A DNA stretch of 51,124 nucleotides from Candidatus Obscuribacterales bacterium (GCA_949127735.1 CASBPX010000106.1:1-51124), one strand, 5' to 3'; positions 32,929-41,829 are shown, counted from the stretch's first letter. The notes: generated by a model from the sequence alone, not told the origin. Numbers and translations: made by a program.

Positions 32929-34952
32929 TTGATACCCTCAACGACACCCTCAATGCGGCTCAAATACTTTGTCATTTCACTAATTGTGGCAAAGCGTTGT
33001 TTGAGTTCAGGCTCTGTGGCCGTGGCAATAAATTGATCAAAAACTAAGCTTATTGAAGGAATGACTTTTTGCGGATGTGAGCATCCTAGAGCCTCTGGTT
33101 CAGTGCCCGTGAGCATAAAATACAAAGTTGCTCCCATGCCATAAAAGTCGCTCTGGGGGCAAGGATGGCCGCGAAACTGTTCTGGTGGCAAGTAGTTCTG
33201 TTTACCGACTATGGTGGCCTGGGTTTTGTTATTCTCCGCCGATTCTAGTGCTACATCAAAGTCTAAAAGCTTTATCTGGCCCTGTTCGTTAAGTAAAAGA
33301 TTGTCTGGGGTAAAGTCTCTATGCACTACTGCTGGTGTGCGCTCATGCAGATAGCTCAAGATATCGAGCATCTGGCCTGCGTGAGACCTGACCTCTTGCT
33401 CTCTGATTGCGCCTGCGGCCAACACTTTTTCTCTCAATGTTTGCCCATTTATATATTCGAGCATTAAAAAGGCTCGATGGCCTTCGATAAAGTAATCGTA
33501 AAGTTTGACAATTTGCGGATGATCAAGACTTTTAAGCAATTTAGCATCGCGCTCAAAACGTTCAGTGATGCGTTTTTTTGCACTATCGATATAAATAGGC
33601 AAAATAATTTCTTTTAAAACGACGGTGGTCAATTGTAAGCTGCCGTCGCTGGACGCCAATTGTCCTTGTGCCAGATAAGTTACCCCCTGACCGCCGCTGC
33701 CTAACTGCTTTTCAATGACCAGCTGATGATGAGAAAGCCTGTCACCTGGTTGAAGGGGCGTGAGTTGATTTAATTGTGGCGCTGCTTCAAGAGATGACAA
33801 CCAGAGTTCGGTGTAAGTGACTTCACTTGCCTTAGTAAGTATTTCAAGCAATGCAGGATCAATAACAACTCCACTACCCCACGCTTTCAACGTGTCTAAA
33901 AATTGTGCTCGTTTCTCTTCGTTAAAGGCTTGCAATGGAATAATAATTAGTAGCCTGCCTGTTTTGGAGTTGACCTCGATAATGCCTCCTCCTGAGGCTC
34001 TCTTTCCGCGACCAATGAGATTGATAGAGCCAATATCACTCCAGCTGATGCCTTGTTGTGCGACTGGGCCAGTGGCCACATGCAATTGCGGAGTGATACC
34101 AGCTTTGCTAATTACCAGGCTGTCGGGTTCCATCCATTTTTTGATCAGATAAAACAAACTTAGAATTACTGTCAACACGAAACCAAAAAAGCCAATGGAT
34201 GGATCTATTTTGGTAAAAAATTCGCCAAGCAACCAGATTGTGCCGGTATAAATTACTCCAAGACTATGAAGTGCTAGTGACACTGCGGGGATTGTTTCTC
34301 CTATCATAAAACCAAGGGCGATCAGGCCAAAGCCTGTCCAAAAGACAGTCCAGGCTCTGAAGAAGCCTATATCGAAAATGACATCATACTTTGACATGTA
34401 CGACAAAATTTTAGTCAGTTGATAGTCGTTAACCATCATTAGTGTCAGTTGCCGATCGTCCACGGGCACAATTTGAGCAACACCAATTTCTTCCACATCA
34501 ACTTTAGTCACCAGCGCCGTTCTTACCGCTCGGCTGATTTTCGCGTTTTTCAATTTCTGGGCAAAAAGCGACCAGAGCATTTCGGCATTTTCCGGCGAAA
34601 GACCAAGGAAGGAAAATTTATAAATCTGATCGCTGCCCGCTGTTTTCAGACAGAGTTTTTGCTTATTGACGGCAAGTGACTCGATATCACTGTATTTGCA
34701 AATTGGCCTGAATATACCAGGCAATTTGAGTTTTTCTTTTTCAAAGATAATTTGATTGCATCGCAACTGCAGCAATCCATAGAGGCATGAGGCGGCAACC
34801 GATAGAGCCAAAAGGGTAAACTCAGGCGAGATGGTAAAGCACAAACCAGGCAACATGATTAACCAGATGGGCATAGACAAAAGCAGCAGCCGCTGCTGAA
34901 ACTGTTCCATGCTGCCGTTCAACTCAATTTTAGTTACCCTGTATTTGATCAT
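32925..34952 (-). CDS. Membrane protein kinase, type B (HRDxTPDN, DFD)
   Basis: This kinase of about 675 residues has a helix pair at about 25-65 (LLLLSMPIWLIMLPGLCF), a PH-like beta segment (IIFEKEKLKLPGIFRPI), more helices at about 200-275 and a second PH-like segment (LVISKAGITPQLHVATGP). The C-terminal kinase domain lies at about 410-670: GSGGQGVTYLA, a VVLKEI Lys, HRDFTPDN and, unusually, DFD in place of DFG (KLLDFDVAL), then PPEQFRGHPCPQSDFY. The ATG at 34952 overlaps the stop of A' as ATGA, so it is preferred to GTG at 34964. Presence of HRD and the metal-binding Asp suggests phosphotransfer is possible, but the altered residues leave activity open. Paralogue of B'. Confidence 0.9.
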   Translation of the reverse strand: MIKYRVTKIELNGSMEQFQQRLLLLSMPIWLIMLPGLCFTISPEFTLLALSVAASCLYGLLQLRCNQIIFEKEKLKLPGIFRPICKYSDIESLAVNKQKLCLKTAGSDQIYKFSFLGLSPENAEMLWSLFAQKLKNAKISRAVRTALVTKVDVEEIGVAQIVPVDDRQLTLMMVNDYQLTKILSYMSKYDVIFDIGFFRAWTVFWTGFGLIALGFMIGETIPAVSLALHSLGVIYTGTIWLLGEFFTKIDPSIGFFGFVLTVILSLFYLIKKWMEPDSLVISKAGITPQLHVATGPVAQQGISWSDIGSINLIGRGKRASGGGIIEVNSKTGRLLIIIPLQAFNEEKRAQFLDTLKAWGSGVVIDPALLEILTKASEVTYTELWLSSLEAAPQLNQLTPLQPGDRLSHHQLVIEKQLGSGGQGVTYLAQGQLASSDGSLQLTTVVLKEIILPIYIDSAKKRITERFERDAKLLKSLDHPQIVKLYDYFIEGHRAFLMLEYINGQTLREKVLAAGAIREQEVRSHAGQMLDILSYLHERTPAVVHRDFTPDNLLLNEQGQIKLLDFDVALESAENNKTQATIVGKQNYLPPEQFRGHPCPQSDFYGMGATLYFMLTGTEPEALGCSHPQKVIPSISLVFDQFIATATEPELKQRFATISEMTKYLSRIEGVVEGIK

Positions 34953-36400
34953 CTCAATTGCCACTGCCAGCCTTGCCTGATGGCAACTATTTGCTCTTTC
35001 ACAGCTTTAGCAGACTCGGGTCTTTTGCTCTGGTCTTGCTCCGTAAGTGTCTGCACCAATTGATCTAGGACATCGCTAACTATGACAAAATCTTTGGGCG
35101 AGGAGCGGCATAAGGCCTCAGGTTCGCGGCCACAAAGCATAAAATGAATGGTGGCCCCAAGAGCATAAAGGTCACTAGATGTGGTGGCGTGACCACGGAA
35201 CTGTTCTGGGGCAATGTATCCTTGTTTACCTATTAATGTGCCCGTGGCGGTTCCTATGATTTCGTTGGCTGCGCCAAAGTCGATTAGCATTACTTTATCG
35301 ACGTTTACTACAATATTGTCGGGAGTTAAATCACGGTGCACCATGGGAGGTTCAAGCAGATGCAGGTAAACTAGAATGTCTGCCATTTGCTCAGCGTAGT
35401 CTAAGACATCGAGCTGATGCAGCGGCCCCTGCAGCCTCACCATCTGGCGTAAATTCTGACCGCTGACATAATCAAGCAATAAATATTGTCTGTTGTCGTG
35501 CTTAAAATGTTCGTAGACGCGCACAATTTTGGGGTGATCAAGTTTCATCAACAAATGCGCTTCGCGACTAAACATGGCTTCAGCCTTCAATTTGAGTTCG
35601 TTGTTAGCCAGTGGTGGCAGAACACATTCTTTCAAGACCTTCAATTTTGTGTTGGACTCTTGCACTAGATAGACTGCTGACCAGCCACCAAATGCTATTT
35701 GCTTAATTACTTTGATGTTGCCATCCAAAAGCTTTTGATTGGGACTGAGAGGTATATAGGCCGTAGCGGAAAAGCGATCGTTAAGTTCGTCTTCCCACAT
35801 TTTTGTAAAGCTTAAAGATTCCGCAGGCTCGAGATTATCGCTATTCCACAGAGATTCTTTTAGCTCCTGCAGACGCATGTCTTGTGCCGGAGCCGGTAAC
35901 CAGTTGCTCATACTGACGAGTAAATATTCGATATCATTGCTCGACATGCCTCTGAGGCCAAGGCAGATTTTGCCCTGCTCAAGCAATATGTGCAAATTGA
36001 GGCTGTCGATATGGTCAAGCTCGCCTGTTAGAGCGATGCTTTTGATTTCGCGCCATTCAATAAAACGCCGCATTTTGTTGCTCAAGCTTGTTAGAACCGG
36101 CACTGTTAACCCATCTTCGCTCACGAGTATTTTATTGTCTTGTAGTGAACCTTTAAGCATGGTGCCAATGAAAAAGAGCATTGTCAGGTAGAAGCATGAA
36201 CCAGAAATTGTTATTAGCGGTATGGTTTGAAATTCACCCGGAATAAAAAATACCCCGAAAAGCAATATGATGCTTAAAAGCGCAGCCGCTGCTGCCAGGG
36301 TCGGCGCCAGTATGCCCCAAAGAGGAATAGTGAAATTGCAAAGCAATATTCCAATGCGGGCGGGTAATGACTGGTAGAAAATTATCTTTGTTTGACTCAT
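34949..36400 (-). CDS. Membrane protein kinase, type A' (paralogue of A)
   Basis: The 483-residue protein is colinear with kinase A. It has N-terminal helices (IPLWGILAPTLAAAAALLSI and FYLTMLFFIGTML), the PH-like segment (ILVSEDGLTVPVLTSLSNKM) and a linker FTKMWEDELNDRFSATAYIP almost identical to A. The kinase domain has IAFGGWSAVYLV, Lys257 in KVLKECV, Glu280, HRDLTPDN (355-362), DFG and APEQFRGHATTSSDLY. The shared MWEDEL and PPxANxxLK wording shows A and A' arose by duplication. The ATG overlaps the B' stop as ATGA, indicating translational coupling. Confidence 0.92.
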   Translation of the reverse strand: MSQTKIIFYQSLPARIGILLCNFTIPLWGILAPTLAAAAALLSIILLFGVFFIPGEFQTIPLITISGSCFYLTMLFFIGTMLKGSLQDNKILVSEDGLTVPVLTSLSNKMRRFIEWREIKSIALTGELDHIDSLNLHILLEQGKICLGLRGMSSNDIEYLLVSMSNWLPAPAQDMRLQELKESLWNSDNLEPAESLSFTKMWEDELNDRFSATAYIPLSPNQKLLDGNIKVIKQIAFGGWSAVYLVQESNTKLKVLKECVLPPLANNELKLKAEAMFSREAHLLMKLDHPKIVRVYEHFKHDNRQYLLLDYVSGQNLRQMVRLQGPLHQLDVLDYAEQMADILVYLHLLEPPMVHRDLTPDNIVVNVDKVMLIDFGAANEIIGTATGTLIGKQGYIAPEQFRGHATTSSDLYALGATIHFMLCGREPEALCRSSPKDFVIVSDVLDQLVQTLTEQDQSKRPESAKAVKEQIVAIRQGWQWQLR

Positions 36401-38454
36401 TTTTCTTTAGTGCTCAAAGGTCCAACAGAAAGATTTTTGATCTGCTCCAGCAGCTCCTCAGCACTGCTAAATCTTGTGTTTAAATCAGGCGCGGTGCAGC
36501 GGGCCACCAGGGCATTTAACTGGTCTGAAATCGCCACCAGGTTTTGCGGATGGCTTACTGTTAGAGGCTCGGGCTCGCAGGCGGTAAGTAAAAAATAAGT
36601 TGTGGCGCCCAGTGCATAAATATCGCTTTGCGGACAGGGGTGACCTTGAAACTGTTCTGGAGGAAGGTAATTTTGTTTTCCGGCAAATGAAGCTCTTGTT
36701 GCCGTTTCTTGATCAACATTTGTCGCTACATCAAAGTCTAGAAGCTTTATCGTGCCAGCGTCGTTAATGACAATATTATCAGCTGTGAAATCGCGATGCA
36801 CTACTGGTGGTGTTCGGCTGTGCAGGTACACGAGAATTGTTGCCATTTGCTCAATTAAGTTAATAACCGCGTTTTCTGTTAAATGGCCTTCTGTCAGTAC
36901 TTTTTCTTTCAGAGTGGTGCCTTGAATATATTCGAGCATTAAAAATGCCCGATGGCCTTCGGTAAAGTAATGGTGCAGTTTCACCACTTGCGGATGTTCT
37001 AGGCTCTGCAATAGTTTAGCGTCGCGTTCAAAGCGCTCAGCCATCTGCCTTTTAACCGATTGGTTGTAGAGCGGCAGAATAAATTCTTTCAGCACAATTT
37101 TGTCTTCGAACTCTGGGCATTTAGCTAGATACGTGACCGCCTGACCACCCACCGCCAGCTGTTCTTCAATGATAAGATCGTGGTGGTTAAGTCTGTCTCC
37201 GTGGCGCAGGGGGCTTAAGGCTTGCAGCTGTGGTGCCGAGTGAAGTGATGAAAGCCATAACTCGGTATATGAACTATCGACCTGGTCTGTCAGAGCAAGA
37301 ATTTTGGCATCTACTTCAATGCGCCTGCCCCAGGCTTCAATGGCCTCGATAAAGAGCTGGCGATTGCGGCTTGTCGTCAGGGCGCGCAGTGGTATAACCA
37401 TTGGTAAGCGATCAGTGTTTGGTGTGACTTCGATAAAACCGTCTGCGCCACTGCGTTGCTGACCAAACAGTTTAATTGAAGCAATAGATTGCCAGCTCAG
37501 ATGTTCTTTGGGAATTGAACCCGTGGGTGTACTGAGCAAGGCTGTGAAGCCTAGATGATCGATAAAAATGCAGTCAGGTTCTGAAAATTGCTTGATCAGG
37601 CGATAACTGGCTAAAACTATTAAGCAAAGCAGGCCGATTGAGCCAGCCAGCAAAAAGTAAAAAAATAGGCCTGAGCTGAGGGAAAGGCTGGGCAGCTCGG
37701 GTCTTGAATCAAAAATGGTAGAAAACCTCGACAAAAATCGATAGAGAATGTCTGCCTGAGGCTGGGGAAAAAATGTGTAAGTCAACGCTCCTGCTGCACA
37801 AAGCATGAGCCATAAGTTACCCATCACTCGATCGAATCCTTTGTCAAACACAGTGAGATAAGACAAGGCTTGCGAAACCAAGCTGTGAGCTTTTAAATCA
37901 AGCGTCAATTGCAAATTGTTATCGCTGTGATTTTGCGCTGCCAGTTCAGAACTCAATGCCATTTCTTTTTGTGGTTCTATTTGACCAACCCAATTTTTCA
38001 GGCGCTCTCTAACTTCAGAGGTAATGTGCGCATTTTTAAATCTGGTGGCAAAAACTGTCCAGAGCTTAGCTGCGTCTTCCCGTGATAAACCACCGAGAGT
38101 AATCTTTTGCAGTGGCTTGCCTGCGGCACTGAGGCAAAGGGCGTTGCCGTCGTCAAGCTCAATATCTGTAATTTCACCATAGGTATAAGCTGGTCTAAAA
38201 GTCCCGGGCACTCTTACGCAGTCGTGCTCGAACAATATTTGATGAGTATTTAGTTTGCTGTAGGCCAAGTAAAAGCACAGGCAACCGATTATCGGTGCGG
38301 TGGTCAGACCAAGGCCGGAGAACAGCAAATAAGATGCAAGCAACCAGAGTGGAGCAGAAAGGACAAGAAAATTCGACAAAAATTTCTCACCACCGTCGGT
38401 GAGATCTATTTCTATTCTGCATTGAGGCAGTCGATTTTTCTTTGACGTAGGCAC
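36397..38454 (-). CDS. Membrane protein kinase, type B' (paralogue of B)
   Basis: This 685-residue first gene of the four-kinase operon has the same order as kinase B: helices near 28-65, PH-like segment (ILFEHDCVRVPGTFRPAY), helices near 212-230 and 262-288, a second PH-like segment (CIFIDHLGFTALLSTPTG), then the kinase domain from about 420. The glycine loop is degenerate (LAVGGQAVTYLA; glycines 1 and 3 are Ala). Lys456 is in IVLKEF, the catalytic loop reads HRDFTADN (553-560), and DFD replaces DFG (573-575). The start is GTG at 38454 with no strong Shine-Dalgarno sequence; a later start is possible. The promoter should lie in the 47 bases before tatD or further upstream. Confidence 0.9.
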   Translation of the reverse strand: MPTSKKNRLPQCRIEIDLTDGGEKFLSNFLVLSAPLWLLASYLLFSGLGLTTAPIIGCLCFYLAYSKLNTHQILFEHDCVRVPGTFRPAYTYGEITDIELDDGNALCLSAAGKPLQKITLGGLSREDAAKLWTVFATRFKNAHITSEVRERLKNWVGQIEPQKEMALSSELAAQNHSDNNLQLTLDLKAHSLVSQALSYLTVFDKGFDRVMGNLWLMLCAAGALTYTFFPQPQADILYRFLSRFSTIFDSRPELPSLSLSSGLFFYFLLAGSIGLLCLIVLASYRLIKQFSEPDCIFIDHLGFTALLSTPTGSIPKEHLSWQSIASIKLFGQQRSGADGFIEVTPNTDRLPMVIPLRALTTSRNRQLFIEAIEAWGRRIEVDAKILALTDQVDSSYTELWLSSLHSAPQLQALSPLRHGDRLNHHDLIIEEQLAVGGQAVTYLAKCPEFEDKIVLKEFILPLYNQSVKRQMAERFERDAKLLQSLEHPQVVKLHHYFTEGHRAFLMLEYIQGTTLKEKVLTEGHLTENAVINLIEQMATILVYLHSRTPPVVHRDFTADNIVINDAGTIKLLDFDVATNVDQETATRASFAGKQNYLPPEQFQGHPCPQSDIYALGATTYFLLTACEPEPLTVSHPQNLVAISDQLNALVARCTAPDLNTRFSSAEELLEQIKNLSVGPLSTKEK

Positions 38455-38501
38455 ACACAGTTTGAGGAGCTCTTAAAAGGTAATGCCCGCATGAGATTTA
38501 T

Positions 38502-39380
38502 TCAAAACTGGCCCAGGTCGGCCAGGCTGAAGAGTTTTCGAGCATTCTTGCTTACTTGTGCAGCAAGCGTTTCTAGAGTGGAATGGCGCAAATTGGCGAG
38601 CTTTTCTGCCGTAAACCAGACATAAGCGGGTTCATTGCGTTCGCCACGCACCTTTTGTGGGGAAAGATATGGGCAATCGGTCTCGACCAACATGCGATCT
38701 TCAGGCACTAGTGCGGCAGCTTCTTGAATGTTGGTGGCTTTACTGTAAGTAAGAATGCCTGAAAAAGAGACATAAAAATCCAGTGCACTAATGGCCGGCA
38801 AATGTTCAGGCCCTCCTGTAAAGCAGTGAAAGACTCCTCGCACTTTCCCCTGACCGGCGGAGGTAAGCAGTTCAAAGGTATCATCCCAGGCGTCGCGACA
38901 ATGGACGATCACTGGTTTGTCTAAAGCAACAGCAATTTCAATTTGCTCTCGAAATGCGGTCAGTTGCTCATCTCTTGAACTATTGTTGTAAAAATAATCA
39001 AGGCCGCATTCACCCACGGCGACCATTTTAGGATGCTTCAGTGCCTCTAAAACTTTCTCTTTGTGCTCGTCGCACCAGAAACGGGCTTCGTGCGGATGCT
39101 GACCAGCGGCGCCATAAACATTTGCTCGACGCTCGATTAATTCGAGCAATTCATCAAGGCCTTCGACAGCCACAGCCGGATTGATTAGAGTGTGAACATC
39201 CATGGCTGAAGCCCGGTCTAAAATTTGTTCGCGCTCTTCCTGGAAATATTCTTTGACCACATGGGCGTGACTGTCGATAATGCCACCGGCACATCGAGGT
39301 ATATTTACTGGTTCTCTGGTTTTAGCTTGTTTTGTCATTTGCCATAAAATTGCGGTAATTGCGAATTGCCTTTTAAGCAA
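38502..39380 (-). CDS. TatD family metal-dependent hydrolase
   Basis: TatD-type deoxyribonuclease with the amidohydrolase-like barrel. Metal-ligand motifs are present in order: IIDSHAHV, GECGLDYFYN, PVIVHCRDAWDD, GVFHCFTGG and MLVETDCPYLSP. E. coli TatD is a 3'-5' exonuclease acting in DNA repair and apoptosis-like degradation; the cellular role of this paralogue type (YcfH/TatD) is less certain. A later Met (39338, MTKQAKTRE) may be the true start, giving 278 residues and dropping a 14-residue N-terminal extension. The gene precedes the four-kinase operon on the same strand with a 47-base gap. Confidence 0.9.
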   Translation of the reverse strand: MLKRQFAITAILWQMTKQAKTREPVNIPRCAGGIIDSHAHVVKEYFQEEREQILDRASAMDVHTLINPAVAVEGLDELLELIERRANVYGAAGQHPHEARFWCDEHKEKVLEALKHPKMVAVGECGLDYFYNNSSRDEQLTAFREQIEIAVALDKPVIVHCRDAWDDTFELLTSAGQGKVRGVFHCFTGGPEHLPAISALDFYVSFSGILTYSKATNIQEAAALVPEDRMLVETDCPYLSPQKVRGERNEPAYVWFTAEKLANLRHSTLETLAAQVSKNARKLFSLADLGQF

Positions 39381-39436
39381 TATAGAGTAGAGTAAGTTTT
39401 AGGAAGATTGCTGATTCCTAATTTTCGAGCTAAATC

Positions 39437-40363
39437 ATGATTTTTAAACACCTTACCAAATTATTTACCATTACCAGTGGGCTTGTTTTAATAAACGGCT
39501 TATTCAGCGCCGCTTACGCCGATACTTACAAAGGCGGCGTGCTGCAAGAAGATATCAATAGAATTCCCACCCCAACTCTGAATCGTAATGATATTCAGGG
39601 CGATCCTTTTCAAGGTGCGGCTGGTGACAATAACTCGGTAGACATGTTGCAACTGCCGCCGGGCAGTATGGACGTAGAAAAGTTGCGGGCGCCTGCCCCT
39701 CCCAAAAAGCCTTTTAAGGTGAATGCCGAAGATCAGGGCCAGGGTGATTTTAATGGCCAGCAAATGATGCCGACTATGGAACAACCGCCTAATAATCCAC
39801 CGCCGCAACAAATGCAGCCATTTCGAAATAATATTCAACAACAGCAAAGCAACGACCCTGACGGTTCGGCGGCCATGCAACTTTTGTGGGACGCCTGGCA
39901 CAAGCGTGTGGCGGAGACCATCTACGTGAGATTTAATAGTCTTGCTCAAATGGCTTTTAAGCGCAGTCAGCCTCTAGCCTGTCAGGTCAGCTATATGGTG
40001 GCTCGCGACGGCCGTGTAGGAAATGTGCAGCTGCTGCAAAAAAGCGCCAACCCTATTTTCAACACCATGTTGCTGGGCGTGATTAATTCTATGAACGGCA
40101 ATCCGGTTCTTGAATATCCTCCCAATTCACGGCGACAGTTTGTAGAAAAGACCGGCACATTCACCTGGAACTATGGACAGAATGGCTTTAAATTTACCAC
40201 CGGTGATAAAGAAACCATTCCCGGCCAGGGTCAGCAACAGATGAGGCCCATGCAACAACAAATGCAGCAGCCTATGCAACAACAAATGCAACAGCCTATG
40301 CAACAGCAAATGCAGCGGCCCATGCAAATGATGCAGCAGATGCAACAGATGTTCGGCAGGTAA
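39437..40363 (+). CDS. Exported TonB-C-like protein with Met/Gln-rich tail
   Basis: The 308-residue protein has a signal peptide (MIFKHLTKLFTITSGLVLIN to SAAYA, cleaved near 28). A Pro/Gln/Asn-rich region (about 85-140) follows. A domain at about 147-247 has the pattern of a TonB C-terminal/energy-transducer-like fold (WHKRVAETIYVRFNSLAQMA, then ARDGRVGNVQLLQKSANPIF). The tail is repetitive, built on MQQQMQQP. Unlike TonB there is no N-terminal anchor beyond the signal peptide. It may be a secreted structural or binding protein; function is unknown. glcD starts 11 bases later and may be co-transcribed. Confidence 0.75.
   Translation: MIFKHLTKLFTITSGLVLINGLFSAAYADTYKGGVLQEDINRIPTPTLNRNDIQGDPFQGAAGDNNSVDMLQLPPGSMDVEKLRAPAPPKKPFKVNAEDQGQGDFNGQQMMPTMEQPPNNPPPQQMQPFRNNIQQQQSNDPDGSAAMQLLWDAWHKRVAETIYVRFNSLAQMAFKRSQPLACQVSYMVARDGRVGNVQLLQKSANPIFNTMLLGVINSMNGNPVLEYPPNSRRQFVEKTGTFTWNYGQNGFKFTTGDKETIPGQGQQQMRPMQQQMQQPMQQQMQQPMQQQMQRPMQMMQQMQQMFGR
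40250..40321 (+). repeat. Three tandem 24-base repeats encoding MQQQMQQP
   Basis: Three near-identical 24-base units (starts 40250, 40274 and 40298), each beginning ATGCAACA, encode MQQQMQQP, MQQQMQQP and MQQQMQRP near the C-terminus of the preceding protein. They are followed by a partial fourth unit (MQMMQQMQQM). Such in-frame repeats can change copy number by slippage. Confidence 0.85.
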
Positions 40364-40374
40364 TTTTTTTAAAA

Positions 40375-41829
40375 ATGACTGGTCCAGTAATCAATGCTGA
40401 AGTAATTTCGAAATTGATTGCCATAGTTGGTCGCGATTATGTGCTCGATGACAAAGTCGATATCGGCCTTTACGACTGTGACGCTGAGACTTTAGATAAA
40501 GCTGCGCCTGATCTGGTGGTTTTGCCGGCCACAACAGAACAGGTCGCTGCCGTTATTAAAGTTGCCGCTCAACACCTCATTCCTGTTTCGCCTCGAGGTG
40601 CCGGTACCGGCCTATCTGGCGGTAGCACTTGTGTGCGTGGTGGTATCAGTCTGGTTTTGACCCGCATGAATCGCATTTTGCATATCGATCCCCTTGAGCG
40701 GCTGGCATTAGTAGAAGTTGGTGCCACCAACATGTCGGTTTCGCAAGCGGCGGCAAAACACAATTTGTATTTTGCCCCAGACCCCAGCAGTCAGGTTGCA
40801 TCAACTATTGGCGGCAACATTGCTGAAAATGCCGGTGGCCCTCATACACTTAAATACGGCATGACCACCCATCATGTTGTGGGGCTGAAAGTAGTTTTAG
40901 CCGACGGTAGCATCGTCACGTTGGGCGGTGCGGCCAGAAGCAGCAATGAAATTGATTTGACAGGATTTTTCATTGGTTCGGAAGGCTTGATCGGCGTGGC
41001 CTGTGAAGCTCTAGTGAGGCTAATACCACGGCCTGAAAAAATTCAGACACTGCTTGCTTATTTTGACACTGTCGCTGGTGCTGGTCAGGCGGTATCAGAT
41101 ATAGTGGCAGCCGGTGTAATTCCTGCGGCCATGGAAATGATTGATCGTCTGACCATCAATGCAGTCGAAGATTATCTAGGCATTGGGCTCAATCGCGAAG
41201 CAGCCGCTCTTTTGATCATAGAATTGGATGGCCCCGCAGCTGGTATTGCCGCTCAGCGAAAACTGGTTGAAGTCGCACTGAAAAAAAACAATGTGCTTTC
41301 AATGCGATGGGCTGTAGATGCCAATGAAAGATTGGTGATCTGGAAAGCCAGGAAAACATCGTTTGGGGCGCTGGGCCGCATTGCTCCCCATGGTTATGTG
41401 CTCGATGGCGTGATTCCGCGCTCACGCCTGGCTGAAGTAATCTCAGGTATCGAGGCCATAGGCACTAGACTGAATTTGACCATTGCTAATGTCTATCACG
41501 CCGGAGACGGCAACCTGCATCCGTGCATGCTCTACCATCGCGAAAATGAAGATGAAGTCAGAAGAGTAATGTTAGCCGGCAAAGAAATTCTGGAACTCTG
41601 CCTGGCTATGGGTGGCACTTTATCTGGTGAACATGGCATCGGCATTGAAAAAATGATGGAAATGCCGCTTGCCTTCAGCGCAGTCGATCTGGCGTTGATG
41701 GCCAAGCTAAAAGAGGCATTCGATCCTGCCGGAATTCTCAATCCAGGGAAGGTCTTGCCTAATTTAAAAACTTGTGGAGAATCAGGCGCCAGACCGCTTT
41801 TAAGACATAAGATCATGGCTGGTTGTTGA
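40375..41829 (+). CDS. glcD: FAD-linked oxidase, glycolate oxidase GlcD type
   Basis: Member of the GlcD/D-lactate dehydrogenase flavoprotein family, which oxidises 2-hydroxy acids. The FAD-binding PCMH domain shows PVSPRGAGTGLSGGSTCVRG, DPSSQVASTIGGNIAENAGG, GPHTLKYGMTTHHVVGLKVV and GFFIGSEGLIG. The C-terminal cap has YHAGDGNLHPCMLY and GTLSGEHGIGIEKM, with conserved His residues. Length (484) is normal. No glcE or glcF partner is visible in the window, so glycolate versus D-lactate cannot be decided. The TonB-C-like gene precedes it closely, without a strong Shine-Dalgarno sequence. Confidence 0.9.
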   Translation: MTGPVINAEVISKLIAIVGRDYVLDDKVDIGLYDCDAETLDKAAPDLVVLPATTEQVAAVIKVAAQHLIPVSPRGAGTGLSGGSTCVRGGISLVLTRMNRILHIDPLERLALVEVGATNMSVSQAAAKHNLYFAPDPSSQVASTIGGNIAENAGGPHTLKYGMTTHHVVGLKVVLADGSIVTLGGAARSSNEIDLTGFFIGSEGLIGVACEALVRLIPRPEKIQTLLAYFDTVAGAGQAVSDIVAAGVIPAAMEMIDRLTINAVEDYLGIGLNREAAALLIIELDGPAAGIAAQRKLVEVALKKNNVLSMRWAVDANERLVIWKARKTSFGALGRIAPHGYVLDGVIPRSRLAEVISGIEAIGTRLNLTIANVYHAGDGNLHPCMLYHRENEDEVRRVMLAGKEILELCLAMGGTLSGEHGIGIEKMMEMPLAFSAVDLALMAKLKEAFDPAGILNPGKVLPNLKTCGESGARPLLRHKIMAGC

